Shown piece after piece: positions 8,207-16,394 of a DNA stretch of 64,000 nucleotides. Both the position numbers and the translations under genes were made by a program. The notes beneath the pieces are model-generated. The model worked only from the letters and a program-made list of their open reading frames with translations. It was not told the origin of the DNA and ran no database searches. Source of the stretch: JBFAPK01 sp040676675 (lineage in GTDB: Bacteria > Actinomycetota > Actinomycetes > Mycobacteriales > Micromonosporaceae); NCBI RefSeq assembly GCF_040676675.1, contig NZ_JBFAPK010000025.1, positions 1-64,000 on the forward strand. Reading direction: 5' to 3'. Every line of letters starts with the position of its first letter. Positions within the stretch are counted from its first letter, which is position 1.

Positions 8207-8280
8207 CGCGGGGTGGAGCAGCTCGGTAGCTCGCTGGGCTCATAACCCAGAGGTCGCAGGTTCAAATCCTGTCCCCGCTA
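8207..8280 (+). tRNA. tRNA-fMet (CAT), copy 2
   Basis: Identical over all 74 bases to the copy at 7817, with anticodon CAT at 8241-8243. It differs in having CCA encoded immediately after the discriminator (8281-8283). A TAAGAT element about ten bases upstream of the gene could be its -10 box. Two initiator tRNA genes in tandem would raise dosage or reflect duplication during an insertion event. Confidence 0.95.
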
Positions 8281-8286
8281 CCAGGG

Positions 8287-8322
8287 AAAAGGTCCCTCGG
8301 AGAAGATCCGGGGGGCCTTTTC
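8287..8322 (+). terminator. Terminator hairpin after tRNA-fMet copy 2
   Basis: Arms of about 15 bp with G-T pairs (AAAAGGTCCCTCGGA against TCCGGGGGGCCTTTT), ending in TTTT. It immediately follows the tRNA and faces the end of the leftward molybdenum hydroxylase operon. Confidence 0.8.
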
Positions 8323-8395
8323 GCATCCGGGGTACCGCGTCACGCCGACGCGGTCCGCCGCCTGGTCGAGTTCCACGCCGCCCGCGCGTCGGGGC

Positions 8396-10612
8396 TCATC
8401 CGGCCGGGACGAGCAGCCGCTCCAGCCGGATCGGCAGGTCCCGGATCCGGATACCGGTCGCGTGGTACACCGCGTTGGCGACGGCCGCGTTCACACCGCT
8501 GGTCGCGAGTTCGCCGATGCCCTTCACGCCGAGTTCGTTGAGCGACTCGTCCCGCTCGGGGATCAGGATGACCCGGTGCTCGGCGATGTCCGCGTTGACC
8601 GGCAGGTGGTAGTCGGCGAGGTTGGTGTTCGTGTAGCGGGCGTACCGCTGGTCGATCCTGGTCTCTTCGAGCAGGGCCGCCGCGGCGCCGAAGATCTGGG
8701 CGCCCATCAGCTGGCTCTCGGCGGTCTTCGGGTTGACCACCGTCCCGGCCGCGTACGCCCCCACGATCCGGGGAATCCGCACCTCCCCGGTCCGCCGGTG
8801 GACCCGGGTCTCCACGAAGACGGCCCCGAAGGAGCAGTGGGCCCGGTCGGGCCGCCGGTATCCGCCGGTGAACAGCGGTGCGCCCCGGTAGAGGTACGCC
8901 ATTCCGTCGGCCGGTACGCCGTCCGGCACCGACTCCGCGTAGACCTCGATCGCGCCGCCGCCGTCGTGCGGCGCCACCCGCTCCCGGCGCGCCCGCACCT
9001 CCTCGCACGCCTTCGCCACGGCGGTGCAGACGCTCGCGGTCGAGATGGAGCCCCCCGCGATCGGCGCGACCGGCAGGTCGCTGTCGCCGAGCCGTACCGT
9101 GATCCGGGCCAGCGGCACGTCCAGCCGCTCGGACGCCGTTATCGCGATCGCGGTACCGAGCCCGCCGCCCACGTCGTGCGCGCCGGTCTGCACCCGTACC
9201 CAGCCCTGGGAGGAGTACGTGACCCGGGCGCTGGCCGGGGCGATGTGCGCGGTGTGGCTGAGCGCGGCGCAGCCGTACCCGACCCGCCAGTCCCCGTCGC
9301 GCATCGACCCGGGGCGCGGGTCCCGGTCCGCCCAGCCGAAGGCCGAGGCGGCGGCGTCGAGGCACTCCACCAGGTGCCGCGACGTGTACGGGCGGCCGTT
9401 GACCGGCTCGATCATCGTGTCGTTGATCCGGCGCAGCTCCACCGGGTCGATGCCGAGGGCGTAGCTGAGCTCGTCCATCGCGGATTCGAGCGCGAAGAGG
9501 TACACCACCTCGGGCGGGCAGCGCATGAACCCGGGCGTGTTGCGGTCGGCGTGCACCACGGTGACGGCGGCGCCGATGTTCGGGCAGGCGTAGAGCCGGG
9601 TCGAGGACTCGGTACCGGCGACCCGGAACGGGTCCGGCCGGCTGCTGATCTCCCAACCCCGGTGGCTCAGGGCCTGGAGCTTTCCGTCGGGCGTCGCGCC
9701 GAGCCGGACGTGCTGGCGGGTCTCCGCCCGGTACGTGCTGATGGTGAACATCTGCGCCCGGGTGACGGCCAGCCGCACCGGGCGCTTCAGCCGCCGGGCG
9801 GCCAGCGCCACGATCGCGGTGCGGTAGTTCAGGAAGCCGCGCGACCCGAACGCGCCGCCGATGTACGGCGAGATCACCCGCACGTCCTGCGGATCGATGC
9901 CCAACTGCTGCGCTATGCCGTTGCGGAACCCGGTCACGTTCCGGGTGGACTCCCAGACGGTGAGCCGGCGGTCCGTCCAGGCGCAGGTGGTGGTGAACAA
10001 CTCGATCGGGTTGTGGTGCTGCGTGGGCGTGCCGTACCAGGCGTCGACCGTCACCGGCGCCTCGGCCAGGGCGCGGTCCGGGTCGCCGACGCCCTCGGCG
10101 TCGACCGGCTCGGCCGTACCCGAGCGCGCCTCCCGCCCCGGTTGGCCGGCCCGTGGGGAGAGGACGAGGTCGTCGTCGGCGAAGGTCGACTTCGCCGGCT
10201 CGGCCGCGTACTCGACCCGCAGCCGGAGGGCGGCGTCCCGGGCCTGCTCGAACGACTCGGCGACCACCAGCGCGACGATCTGGCCGGCGTACCGGATCTC
10301 GTCCGAGGCGAGCGGGGCCATGGTGGAGTCGGCGACCCCCTGCCGGGAGAAGTCGCGGCCGGCCTTGAGCGCGTCGCCGACGTTGCGGTACGTGAACACG
10401 TCCAGCACCCCGGGCAGGCTCCGCGCCTCGGTCTCGTCGATCTCGACGATCCGGCCCCGGGCGATCGCGCTGGTGCGCAGGTACGCGTACGCCTGGTGGG
10501 GGACCGGGTAGTCGGAGCCGTACCGGGCGGCGCCGGTGACCCGCATCCAGCCGTCCACCCGGGGCGTCGGGGCCCCGATCCGGGTCGGCGCGCCGTCGAA
10601 CGTCGCCGTCAT
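8396..10612 (-). CDS. Xanthine dehydrogenase family protein, molybdopterin-binding subunit (PaoC/YagR-like)
   Basis: A 738-residue large subunit of a molybdenum hydroxylase, which hydroxylates aldehydes or heterocycles with water as oxygen donor. Seen: GGAFGSRGF in the Mo-cofactor binding region and ELGVKGIGELAT near the C-terminus, whose Glu aligns with the catalytic Glu of the family. The start is ATG 10612, which overlaps the stop of the FAD subunit gene by four bases (ATGA), so translation is coupled. The length fits the shorter PaoC/YagR type, not the full XdhB fusion type. The substrate cannot be read from sequence. No cofactor-insertion chaperone (PaoD/XdhC) is adjacent. Confidence 0.88.
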   Translation of the reverse strand: MTATFDGAPTRIGAPTPRVDGWMRVTGAARYGSDYPVPHQAYAYLRTSAIARGRIVEIDETEARSLPGVLDVFTYRNVGDALKAGRDFSRQGVADSTMAPLASDEIRYAGQIVALVVAESFEQARDAALRLRVEYAAEPAKSTFADDDLVLSPRAGQPGREARSGTAEPVDAEGVGDPDRALAEAPVTVDAWYGTPTQHHNPIELFTTTCAWTDRRLTVWESTRNVTGFRNGIAQQLGIDPQDVRVISPYIGGAFGSRGFLNYRTAIVALAARRLKRPVRLAVTRAQMFTISTYRAETRQHVRLGATPDGKLQALSHRGWEISSRPDPFRVAGTESSTRLYACPNIGAAVTVVHADRNTPGFMRCPPEVVYLFALESAMDELSYALGIDPVELRRINDTMIEPVNGRPYTSRHLVECLDAAASAFGWADRDPRPGSMRDGDWRVGYGCAALSHTAHIAPASARVTYSSQGWVRVQTGAHDVGGGLGTAIAITASERLDVPLARITVRLGDSDLPVAPIAGGSISTASVCTAVAKACEEVRARRERVAPHDGGGAIEVYAESVPDGVPADGMAYLYRGAPLFTGGYRRPDRAHCSFGAVFVETRVHRRTGEVRIPRIVGAYAAGTVVNPKTAESQLMGAQIFGAAAALLEETRIDQRYARYTNTNLADYHLPVNADIAEHRVILIPERDESLNELGVKGIGELATSGVNAAVANAVYHATGIRIRDLPIRLERLLVPAG

Positions 10613-11640
10613 GTCACGTCCACCATGCGGGCCGCGCGCAGCAGCGCCCGGGCCACGGTCCGGGCCCCCAGTTCGGGCAGGTAGTCGTTGTCGCCGTGGG
10701 TGACGGCGCCCTCCAGCGCGAGGCGTCCGGCCGCCGCGGCGGTCTCCTCGGTCAGCGGCTGGTCGCGCAGCGACCCCTCCGCCGCGTCCGCCCGCCATGG
10801 GCGGTAGGTCAGCCCGCCGCCGAGCGCGATCCGCGCGTCCCGGACGATCCCGTCGGGGGCGAGGTCGAGCGCGACGGCCGCCGTGGCGAGGCCGAACTCG
10901 TAGCTCTCCCGGTCGCGCACCTTCACGTACGTCGAACGGCGGGTGTGCGGTCCGGCCGGCACGAGGAAACCGGTGATCAGTTCGCCGGGCGCCAGGATCG
11001 TCTCGACCTCCGGCCGTTCGGCGCCCGTGTGGAGGGTGCGCAGCGGAAACGTCCGCCCGCCGCGCGGACCGAGCGTCTCCACCCGCGCGTCCAGCGCGAC
11101 CAGGGCCGGGGCGAGGTCACCGGGGTAGCTGGCGATGCACCGGTCGCCGACCCCCAGCACGGCATGCCCCCGGTTGGGTCCCCCGATGGCCGCGCAGCCG
11201 CTCCCGGGGGCGCGCTTGTTGCACTCGTCGTAGTCGACGTCGCGGAAGTAGCCGCAGCGGGTGCGTTGCAGCACGTTGCCGGCGAGCGTGCCCACGTTGC
11301 GGATCTGCTGGCTCGCGGACTGGCGCAGCGCCTCGGCGATGACCGGGTAGTCCCGGACCACGTCCGGATCCTCGGCGGCCTGCCGCATCCCGACGAGCGC
11401 GCCGAACCGGATGCCGTCGGGCCGCGCCTCGATCGCGCCGTGCTCGTCCCGCAGGTCGTTGATGTCGACCAGTTCGACCGCGTCCCAGCAGGCGAGCTTG
11501 AAGTAGTCGACGACGTTGGTGCCGCCGGCCAGGAACTGGGCCGGCGCCCGGGTCGCGCTCTCGACCGTGTCGGCGGGCACGGCGGCCCGGGCCACGGCCT
11601 GCTCGGCGGTCGCCACCCGGGAGTAGACGAAGGGACGCAT
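10609..11640 (-). CDS. FAD-binding subunit of molybdenum hydroxylase (PaoB/YagS-like, probable 4Fe-4S)
   Basis: A 343-residue medium subunit that passes electrons from the iron-sulfur clusters through FAD. Seen: FLAGGTNVVDYFKL at about residues 37-50 and IRNVGTLAGNVLQRTRC, the FAD-binding signatures. An insertion with three Cys (RTRCGYFRD, DECNKR, GSGCAA) resembles the extra 4Fe-4S loop of E. coli PaoB. It starts at ATG 11640, two bases after the stop of the 2Fe-2S subunit gene, and ends overlapping the large-subunit start. The Cys count suggests the extra cluster; this is inference from PaoB. Confidence 0.88.
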   Translation of the reverse strand: MRPFVYSRVATAEQAVARAAVPADTVESATRAPAQFLAGGTNVVDYFKLACWDAVELVDINDLRDEHGAIEARPDGIRFGALVGMRQAAEDPDVVRDYPVIAEALRQSASQQIRNVGTLAGNVLQRTRCGYFRDVDYDECNKRAPGSGCAAIGGPNRGHAVLGVGDRCIASYPGDLAPALVALDARVETLGPRGGRTFPLRTLHTGAERPEVETILAPGELITGFLVPAGPHTRRSTYVKVRDRESYEFGLATAAVALDLAPDGIVRDARIALGGGLTYRPWRADAAEGSLRDQPLTEETAAAAGRLALEGAVTHGDNDYLPELGARTVARALLRAARMVDVT

Positions 11641-11642
11641 CG

Positions 11643-12227
11643 TCAGCCCCGGACCGCCGCGACGGCGTCGCGGACCTGCCGCACCGCGGCGACGATGTGC
11701 GGGTACGCGCCGCACCGGCAGAGGTTGCCGCTCATGAAGTCGCGGATCTCCGGGTCGGAACCCGCGTGGCCGGTGCGCAGGCAGCTGACGGCGGACATGA
11801 TCTGGCCCGGGGTGCAGTACCCGCACTGGAGGGCCTCCTGGTCGATGAACGCCTGCTGCATCGGGTGCAGCCGGCCGTCCGGCGCGGCGAGGGACTCGAT
11901 CGTCTCCACCGGCCCCCGTACGGCGACCGCCAGGGCGAGGCAGGACAGGACGGCGTCGCCGCCGACGTGCACCGTGCAGGCCCCGCACTGGCCGTGGTCG
12001 CAGCCCTTCTTCGTACCGGTGAGGTCGAGCTGCTCCCGGATCACGTCGAGCAGCGTGGCGCGGACGTCCACGAGCAGCCGGTGGGCCTCACCGTTCACGG
12101 TCAGGTCGACGAGCGTGCCGGGCCCAAGCCCCTGCGCCCCGTCGGCCGTGGCCTGCTCGACCTCCATCGGCGCCGGCATCCGCATCGGTGCCGTGGTCTC
12201 CATCGGCGCTCTCAAGCGGTTCGTCAT
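11643..12227 (-). CDS. 2Fe-2S subunit of molybdenum hydroxylase (PaoA/YagT-like)
   Basis: A 194-residue small subunit with two 2Fe-2S clusters. The plant-type ferredoxin domain has GCDHGQCGACTVH (about residues 75-87). The C-terminal helical domain has CGYCTPGQI and NLCRCGAYPHI. It is the first gene of the leftward three-gene operon. The 45-residue N-terminal extension is Met/Pro/Ala rich without a clear twin-Arg motif, so export is not indicated, although PaoA relatives can be Tat-exported. A start at an internal Met is possible. It is divergent from the sigma-factor fusion gene, with about 200 bases shared as promoter region. Confidence 0.88.
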   Translation of the reverse strand: MTNRLRAPMETTAPMRMPAPMEVEQATADGAQGLGPGTLVDLTVNGEAHRLLVDVRATLLDVIREQLDLTGTKKGCDHGQCGACTVHVGGDAVLSCLALAVAVRGPVETIESLAAPDGRLHPMQQAFIDQEALQCGYCTPGQIMSAVSCLRTGHAGSDPEIRDFMSGNLCRCGAYPHIVAAVRQVRDAVAAVRG

Positions 12228-12430
12228 CCCCGCCCCTTCCGAATCGACGCCGCGACGGAAGCCAGGCTATCCGGGCCAGCGGGATGAATCAGGCGGAACG
12301 GACCGAAAGGACACTGACTGGGGTGCCGGAAACTGTTATCCGCCCCGGCTCCCGCCGGTCTCCGCAACGGGGGAGGATCGGCACCGGTCGTCCCCGACCC
12401 GTGGGCCGGAGATCGAAGGAGAGTGGCGTG

Positions 12431-14416
12431 ATGCGCGGAACCGGTCGGAGCGGACCCGCGACCGGGCTGGTCGTCGCGGCCCGGGCGGGCGACCCCCGGG
12501 CGCTCGACATCCTGGTGGCGGACTGCCTCCCGCTGGTCTACAACGTCGTCGGGCGCGCGCTGCGCGGGCACGCCGACGTCGACGACGTGGTGCAGGAGAC
12601 CCTGCTGCGCGTGGTCCACCACCTGGCCGACCTGCGCGAGCCGGAGTCGTTCCGCTCCTGGCTGATCGCGATCGCGATCCGGCAGGTACGCGACTGGGAG
12701 CAGCGCCGCCGGACCGAGCGCGGGCACGTCGTCGGCGTCGACGTCGCGCACGAGGTGGCCGACCCGGCCGCGGACTTCGCCGGCCTCACGATCCTGCGCC
12801 TCGGCCTCACCGACCAGCGCCGCGAGGTCGTGACGGCGACCCGCTGGCTCGACCCGGACGACCGGGAACTGCTCGCCCTCTGGTGGCTGGAGGAGACGGG
12901 CGAGCTGGACCGGGCGGAGCTGGCCGGGGCGCTCGGCGTCTCCGGCGAGCACGCCGCCGTACGGGTGCAGCGCATGAAGGAGCAGCTGCGGGCCGCGCGG
13001 GCCGTGGTACGCGCCCTGGCGGCGCGACCCGGCTGCCCGGCGCTGCGTACCGCCACCGCCGGCTGGGACGGCGTACCGGCTCCGCTCTGGCGCAAGCGGC
13101 TGGCGCGGCACGTACGGGAGTGCGCCGAGTGCGGGCCGCGCGCCGCCGACCTCCTTCCGGTGGACCGGCTCCTCGCCGGGTTGCCGCTGCTGCCCCTGCC
13201 GCCGGGCCTGGCCGACCGGGTCTTCGCCGCGGTGCCCGCGGGGCCGGCCCCGGGCGCCGCTCCCGTGGGAGGCGGCCCGGCGGCGGGGCACGGCCCGGCG
13301 CCCGCCGGCGACCCGCTCGCCGCCGGTTCGGGCGCGTCGACCACCGCTGCTTCGGGCGGGTCGAGCGCCGCCGGGCGCGCCGCCTCCGGTGGGCGGTCCG
13401 GCCGGCGGCTGCTCTCGGGGCGCCCGCGGGCCGTGCTCGTACCGGTCGCCGCCGCCGCGGCGCTCGTCGCGGTGGTGGCCGCCGCGCTGATCGTGGCCCG
13501 GCCCGAGCGGCCCGCGGCGGCCCCGCCGGCCGACGCGGGCGTGGTGGTCGGGGCCACCGCCGCCACGGCCGCCGCGACCACGCCGCCGGCGGCGACGCCC
13601 ACGCCCACCCCGCTCGCCTCGACCCCCGCGGCGGCGAAGAGCGGCGCGCGCCCGGCCGGCCCGGCGGGGCCCGCCGTGAGCAGCCCGAAGAAGGGCGTCG
13701 CGGTCTGGAACTTCGGCGGCGTGAGCCAGGCGCTCGCCGCCTCCAAGGCCAGCTGGTACTACACCTGGTCGCCGCAGCACTCGGGGATCACCACGCCGAA
13801 GGGCGTCGGCTTCGTACCGATGATCTGGGGCGCGAAGGACGTCAACGCGACCAGCCTGGGGCAGGCCAAGAACGCCGGCCGGTACCTGCTCGGCTTCAAC
13901 GAGCCGGACATGGGCGGGCAGGCAAACCTCAGCGTCGAACAGGCGCTGGACCTCTGGCCGCAGCTACAGGCGACGGGGAGCATCCTCGGCAGCCCGGCCG
14001 TCGCCTTCGGCGGTGACACCCCCGGCGGCTGGCTCGACCGGTTCATGTCGGGTGCCCGGGCGCGCAACCTGCGGGTGGACTTCATCGCGCTGCACTGGTA
14101 CGGCGGCGACTTCGTCACCGCCAACGCGGTCAGGCAGCTGAAGTCGTACCTCCAGGCCGTCCACGACCGCTACCACCTGCCGATCTGGCTCACCGAGTAC
14201 GCCCTGATCGACTTCTCGGGCGGGGGCGCGAGGTTCCCGAGCCAGCAGCAGCAGGCCGCCTTTGTCACCGCCTCCGCCCGGATGCTGGGCGACCTCTCGT
14301 ACGTGCAGCGCTACGCCTGGTTCGGGCTGCCGGCGACCGACAAGGACCGCAGCGGCCTGTTCCGCAGCGGTACCGAGGCGACCGAGGTCGGGCGCGCCTT
14401 CCAGGCGGCCGGCTGA
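12431..14416 (+). CDS. ECF sigma factor fused to zinc anti-sigma motif, TM helix and GH128-like glycosidase domain
   Basis: A 661-residue multidomain protein. Sigma region 2 is at about 17-93 (DVDDVVQETLLRVVHH) and region 4 at about 140-190 (AELAGALGVSGEHAAVRV). A zinc anti-sigma motif HVRECAEC sits at 227-234 (His227, Cys231, Cys234). A low-complexity linker is followed by one membrane helix (about 333-355) and an Ala/Pro/Thr spacer. The C-terminal domain (420-661) is a glycosyl hydrolase catalytic core like GH128, with GFNEPD (Glu491, likely acid/base) and WLTEY (Glu589, likely nucleophile). The start is ATG 12431 (GTG 12428 possible) behind AAGGAG. The topology implies a cytoplasmic sigma half and an external sugar-binding or hydrolysing half. 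Similar sigma factors with C-terminal extensions are known in actinobacteria (ECF53-like); mechanism and ligand are inference. Confidence 0.85.
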   Translation: MRGTGRSGPATGLVVAARAGDPRALDILVADCLPLVYNVVGRALRGHADVDDVVQETLLRVVHHLADLREPESFRSWLIAIAIRQVRDWEQRRRTERGHVVGVDVAHEVADPAADFAGLTILRLGLTDQRREVVTATRWLDPDDRELLALWWLEETGELDRAELAGALGVSGEHAAVRVQRMKEQLRAARAVVRALAARPGCPALRTATAGWDGVPAPLWRKRLARHVRECAECGPRAADLLPVDRLLAGLPLLPLPPGLADRVFAAVPAGPAPGAAPVGGGPAAGHGPAPAGDPLAAGSGASTTAASGGSSAAGRAASGGRSGRRLLSGRPRAVLVPVAAAAALVAVVAAALIVARPERPAAAPPADAGVVVGATAATAAATTPPAATPTPTPLASTPAAAKSGARPAGPAGPAVSSPKKGVAVWNFGGVSQALAASKASWYYTWSPQHSGITTPKGVGFVPMIWGAKDVNATSLGQAKNAGRYLLGFNEPDMGGQANLSVEQALDLWPQLQATGSILGSPAVAFGGDTPGGWLDRFMSGARARNLRVDFIALHWYGGDFVTANAVRQLKSYLQAVHDRYHLPIWLTEYALIDFSGGGARFPSQQQQAAFVTASARMLGDLSYVQRYAWFGLPATDKDRSGLFRSGTEATEVGRAFQAAG

Positions 14417-14566
14417 CCGACCCGCCCGCCCGGGGTCCCCGCCGGGTCCCTGCCCGAGGACCCGCCCGGGGTTCGCGCCGGTCCCGACCCCCGGGGTGGG
14501 CCGGGGCGACGCGCCGTGGATCGGCGTCGGCCAGCGGGGGTTGCGCGCCCGTCGGAGGATGTAGCC

Positions 14567-14803
14567 ATGACTTCTGTAGCGAGATGGTGGGCCCGGCTGG
14601 CCGCGACGGTGACCGCGGTCTCCCTGGCCGTCTTCGTACCGGTCGCGGCCTGGGCCTCCACCGGGACGGGTGAACTGGTGGTCGAGGCGGCCCGCCGCCG
14701 GTCGCGGGGCGGATTCGGCTTCTTCGGCCTCGTCTGCTGCCTGCTGGTGGTCGGCGTGATCGTGCTGATCCTGCTGCTCTTCATGCGGCGGCGCCGCCGC
14801 TGA
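14567..14803 (+). CDS. Small secreted/membrane protein, unknown function
   Basis: A 78-residue protein with ATG 14567 behind GGAGGA. It has an N-terminal signal-like segment (ARLAATVTAVSLAVFVPVAAWA), a short basic loop (ARRRSRGG), a second strongly hydrophobic helix (VCCLLVVGVIVLILLLF) and a final cluster of Arg. This predicts one or two membrane passes with a positive cytoplasmic tail. It lies 150 bases after the sigma/GH128 fusion and could be part of that system, but nothing in the sequence proves it. I do not recognise the family. Confidence 0.7.
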   Translation: MTSVARWWARLAATVTAVSLAVFVPVAAWASTGTGELVVEAARRRSRGGFGFFGLVCCLLVVGVIVLILLLFMRRRRR

Positions 14804-14822
14804 CCACCGGGGTCCCGCCGGA

Positions 14823-16166
14823 TCAGCTCGTCAGCGCCGCGTTCGCCTCGCCGATGAAGCGGATCGCCGCGGCGCGGCTGGTCTGGCGGCCCGACTGGAC
14901 GCCCTCCGCGGCCCCCTGGAGCAGCGCCCGTACCTTGGCGTGCCCCTTGGGCGGCGGTACCGGTGCGGAGCCGAACCGATTCGTCATCTCGGCCTCGAAG
15001 GCGCTCGTCCGCTTCATCCCCTTGTCGGTAAGGGATGCCTCCACGGCCTGCCGTACGCCGAGGTTGGCGCTGAGCCCCCGCTCCGTGCCGAGGATGCGGC
15101 CGGCGTCCAGGTTGTTGGTCAGGAAGTTGATCACGTCGACCACGGCCTCGGGGTGCCGGGTGCCCCGGAAGGCCGCCCAGTACATCGAGGCGCGGGCCCA
15201 CTGTGCCCGCGGATCACCCGGGTACGACACCACGTCCAGCTCGTCGTTCGTGTTCTTCTGCAGCTCCGAGAGCTGGTTGGACCACATGAACGAGGCCGCC
15301 GCCTTGCCGGTGGCGACCAGCTGCTGCGTCACGTCGCCGCCGTCGGCCTGCTGGATGACCGCGACCGAGGGCGTCGCTCTGCGGGCCCGGGCCTGCTTCC
15401 AGAGGTCGAACCAGGCGATCAGGTCCGGTTCGGTGAAGCCCATCTGCCGGCCCCGGTACAGCTCCAGGCCCCGGCTGCGCAGCCACAGCCAGAGCGCCTT
15501 GTAGTCGGCCGAGGGGTCCATCGTGCCGGCGACCTTGCCGTCGCTGCGCTCGGTCACCGAGACCGCCCAGTCCAGGTACTCCTCGTACGACATGCCGATG
15601 CGCGGCTCGGGCAGGTCGAGCCGGCGCAGCAGGCTCCGGTTGAAGATCAGACCGGGCGTGTTCTCCGCGCCGGCGACCGCCATGGTCCGGCCGCCCAACT
15701 GCCCGTACTGGGCGAGGCTGTTCGGCAGCCCGCTCAGGTCGAGCTGCTTGCGCTCCACGAAGTCGGTCAGGTCGAGGATGATCCGGCGCTGGGCGTACTC
15801 GCTCAGGTAGTTGTCGTCGATCTGGAAGAGGTCGGGTGGGTTGCCGCCGGCGGCCTCCGTGGCGACGCGGTCGTAGTAGCCCGCGTTGCCCTGCCAGGTG
15901 ACCCGGAAGGTGACCTCCGGGTGGTGCTGGGAGTAGAGCTGGAGCGCCTGCTCGGTCAGCGCCGCGCGCCGCTGCGCGCCCCACCAGAAGACCGACAGTT
16001 CGATCTTGCCCGAGCGCGGGGCGGACGCCTCGTCGTCGCAGCCCGCCAGGGTGGGCAGGGCAAGGAGGGAGAGCATGCCGGCGACGACACCGCGCCGGGT
16101 CGGCCGGGACGGTACGCGCCGGGCGGTGCCGGGCGGCTGCGCCGGACCGGGGGCGGGAAGGGACAC
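14823..16166 (-). CDS. ABC sugar-type solute-binding lipoprotein (family 1), orphan
   Basis: A 447-residue extracytoplasmic binding protein. The start is GTG 16166 with AGGAGA upstream; the in-frame codons before it lack such a site. The N-terminus has a twin-Arg segment (RPTRRGVVAG) followed by the lipobox LPTLAGC, so the mature form is a lipoprotein. The body (IELSVFWWGAQRR, WQGNAGYYDRVATEAAGG, PPDLFQIDD) matches family 1 extracellular solute-binding proteins for oligosaccharides. No permease or ATPase gene is adjacent, so it must use components encoded elsewhere or act as a sensor. It is convergent with the small membrane protein, 19 bases away. Confidence 0.85.
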   Translation of the reverse strand: MSLPAPGPAQPPGTARRVPSRPTRRGVVAGMLSLLALPTLAGCDDEASAPRSGKIELSVFWWGAQRRAALTEQALQLYSQHHPEVTFRVTWQGNAGYYDRVATEAAGGNPPDLFQIDDNYLSEYAQRRIILDLTDFVERKQLDLSGLPNSLAQYGQLGGRTMAVAGAENTPGLIFNRSLLRRLDLPEPRIGMSYEEYLDWAVSVTERSDGKVAGTMDPSADYKALWLWLRSRGLELYRGRQMGFTEPDLIAWFDLWKQARARRATPSVAVIQQADGGDVTQQLVATGKAAASFMWSNQLSELQKNTNDELDVVSYPGDPRAQWARASMYWAAFRGTRHPEAVVDVINFLTNNLDAGRILGTERGLSANLGVRQAVEASLTDKGMKRTSAFEAEMTNRFGSAPVPPPKGHAKVRALLQGAAEGVQSGRQTSRAAAIRFIGEANAALTS

Positions 16167-16394
16167 GGCATCTCCTGTGGGCGCCGGGCGGCTGTGCGGC
16201 GGACGGACCATTTACACAGGCCGGCGTGGCGGGTGTCAACGCCCGTCCGGGGCCAAACCGCCCCACGATGGGATCGATCGCCGGGAGGTTCGAGGGGCCG
16301 CTCCCGCCCCGGGGCGCCCGCCGACCGGCCAGGTGGGCCACAAACGGTACCGTGATCGTCAGGCCGGTCCGGGCGGCGTGATGTACTTGCCCGC

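Noticed and set aside
7897..8265. Leftward frame covering the second tRNA
   Set aside because: It runs through a tRNA gene and a terminator. The upstream part is the familiar false peptide read from tRNA sequence. Only a central fragment looks coding and is listed as a possible remnant.
13687..14416. Separate glycosidase gene distinct from the sigma factor
   Set aside because: The frame is continuous from 12431 with coding bias throughout, and there is no start with a ribosome binding site near 13687.
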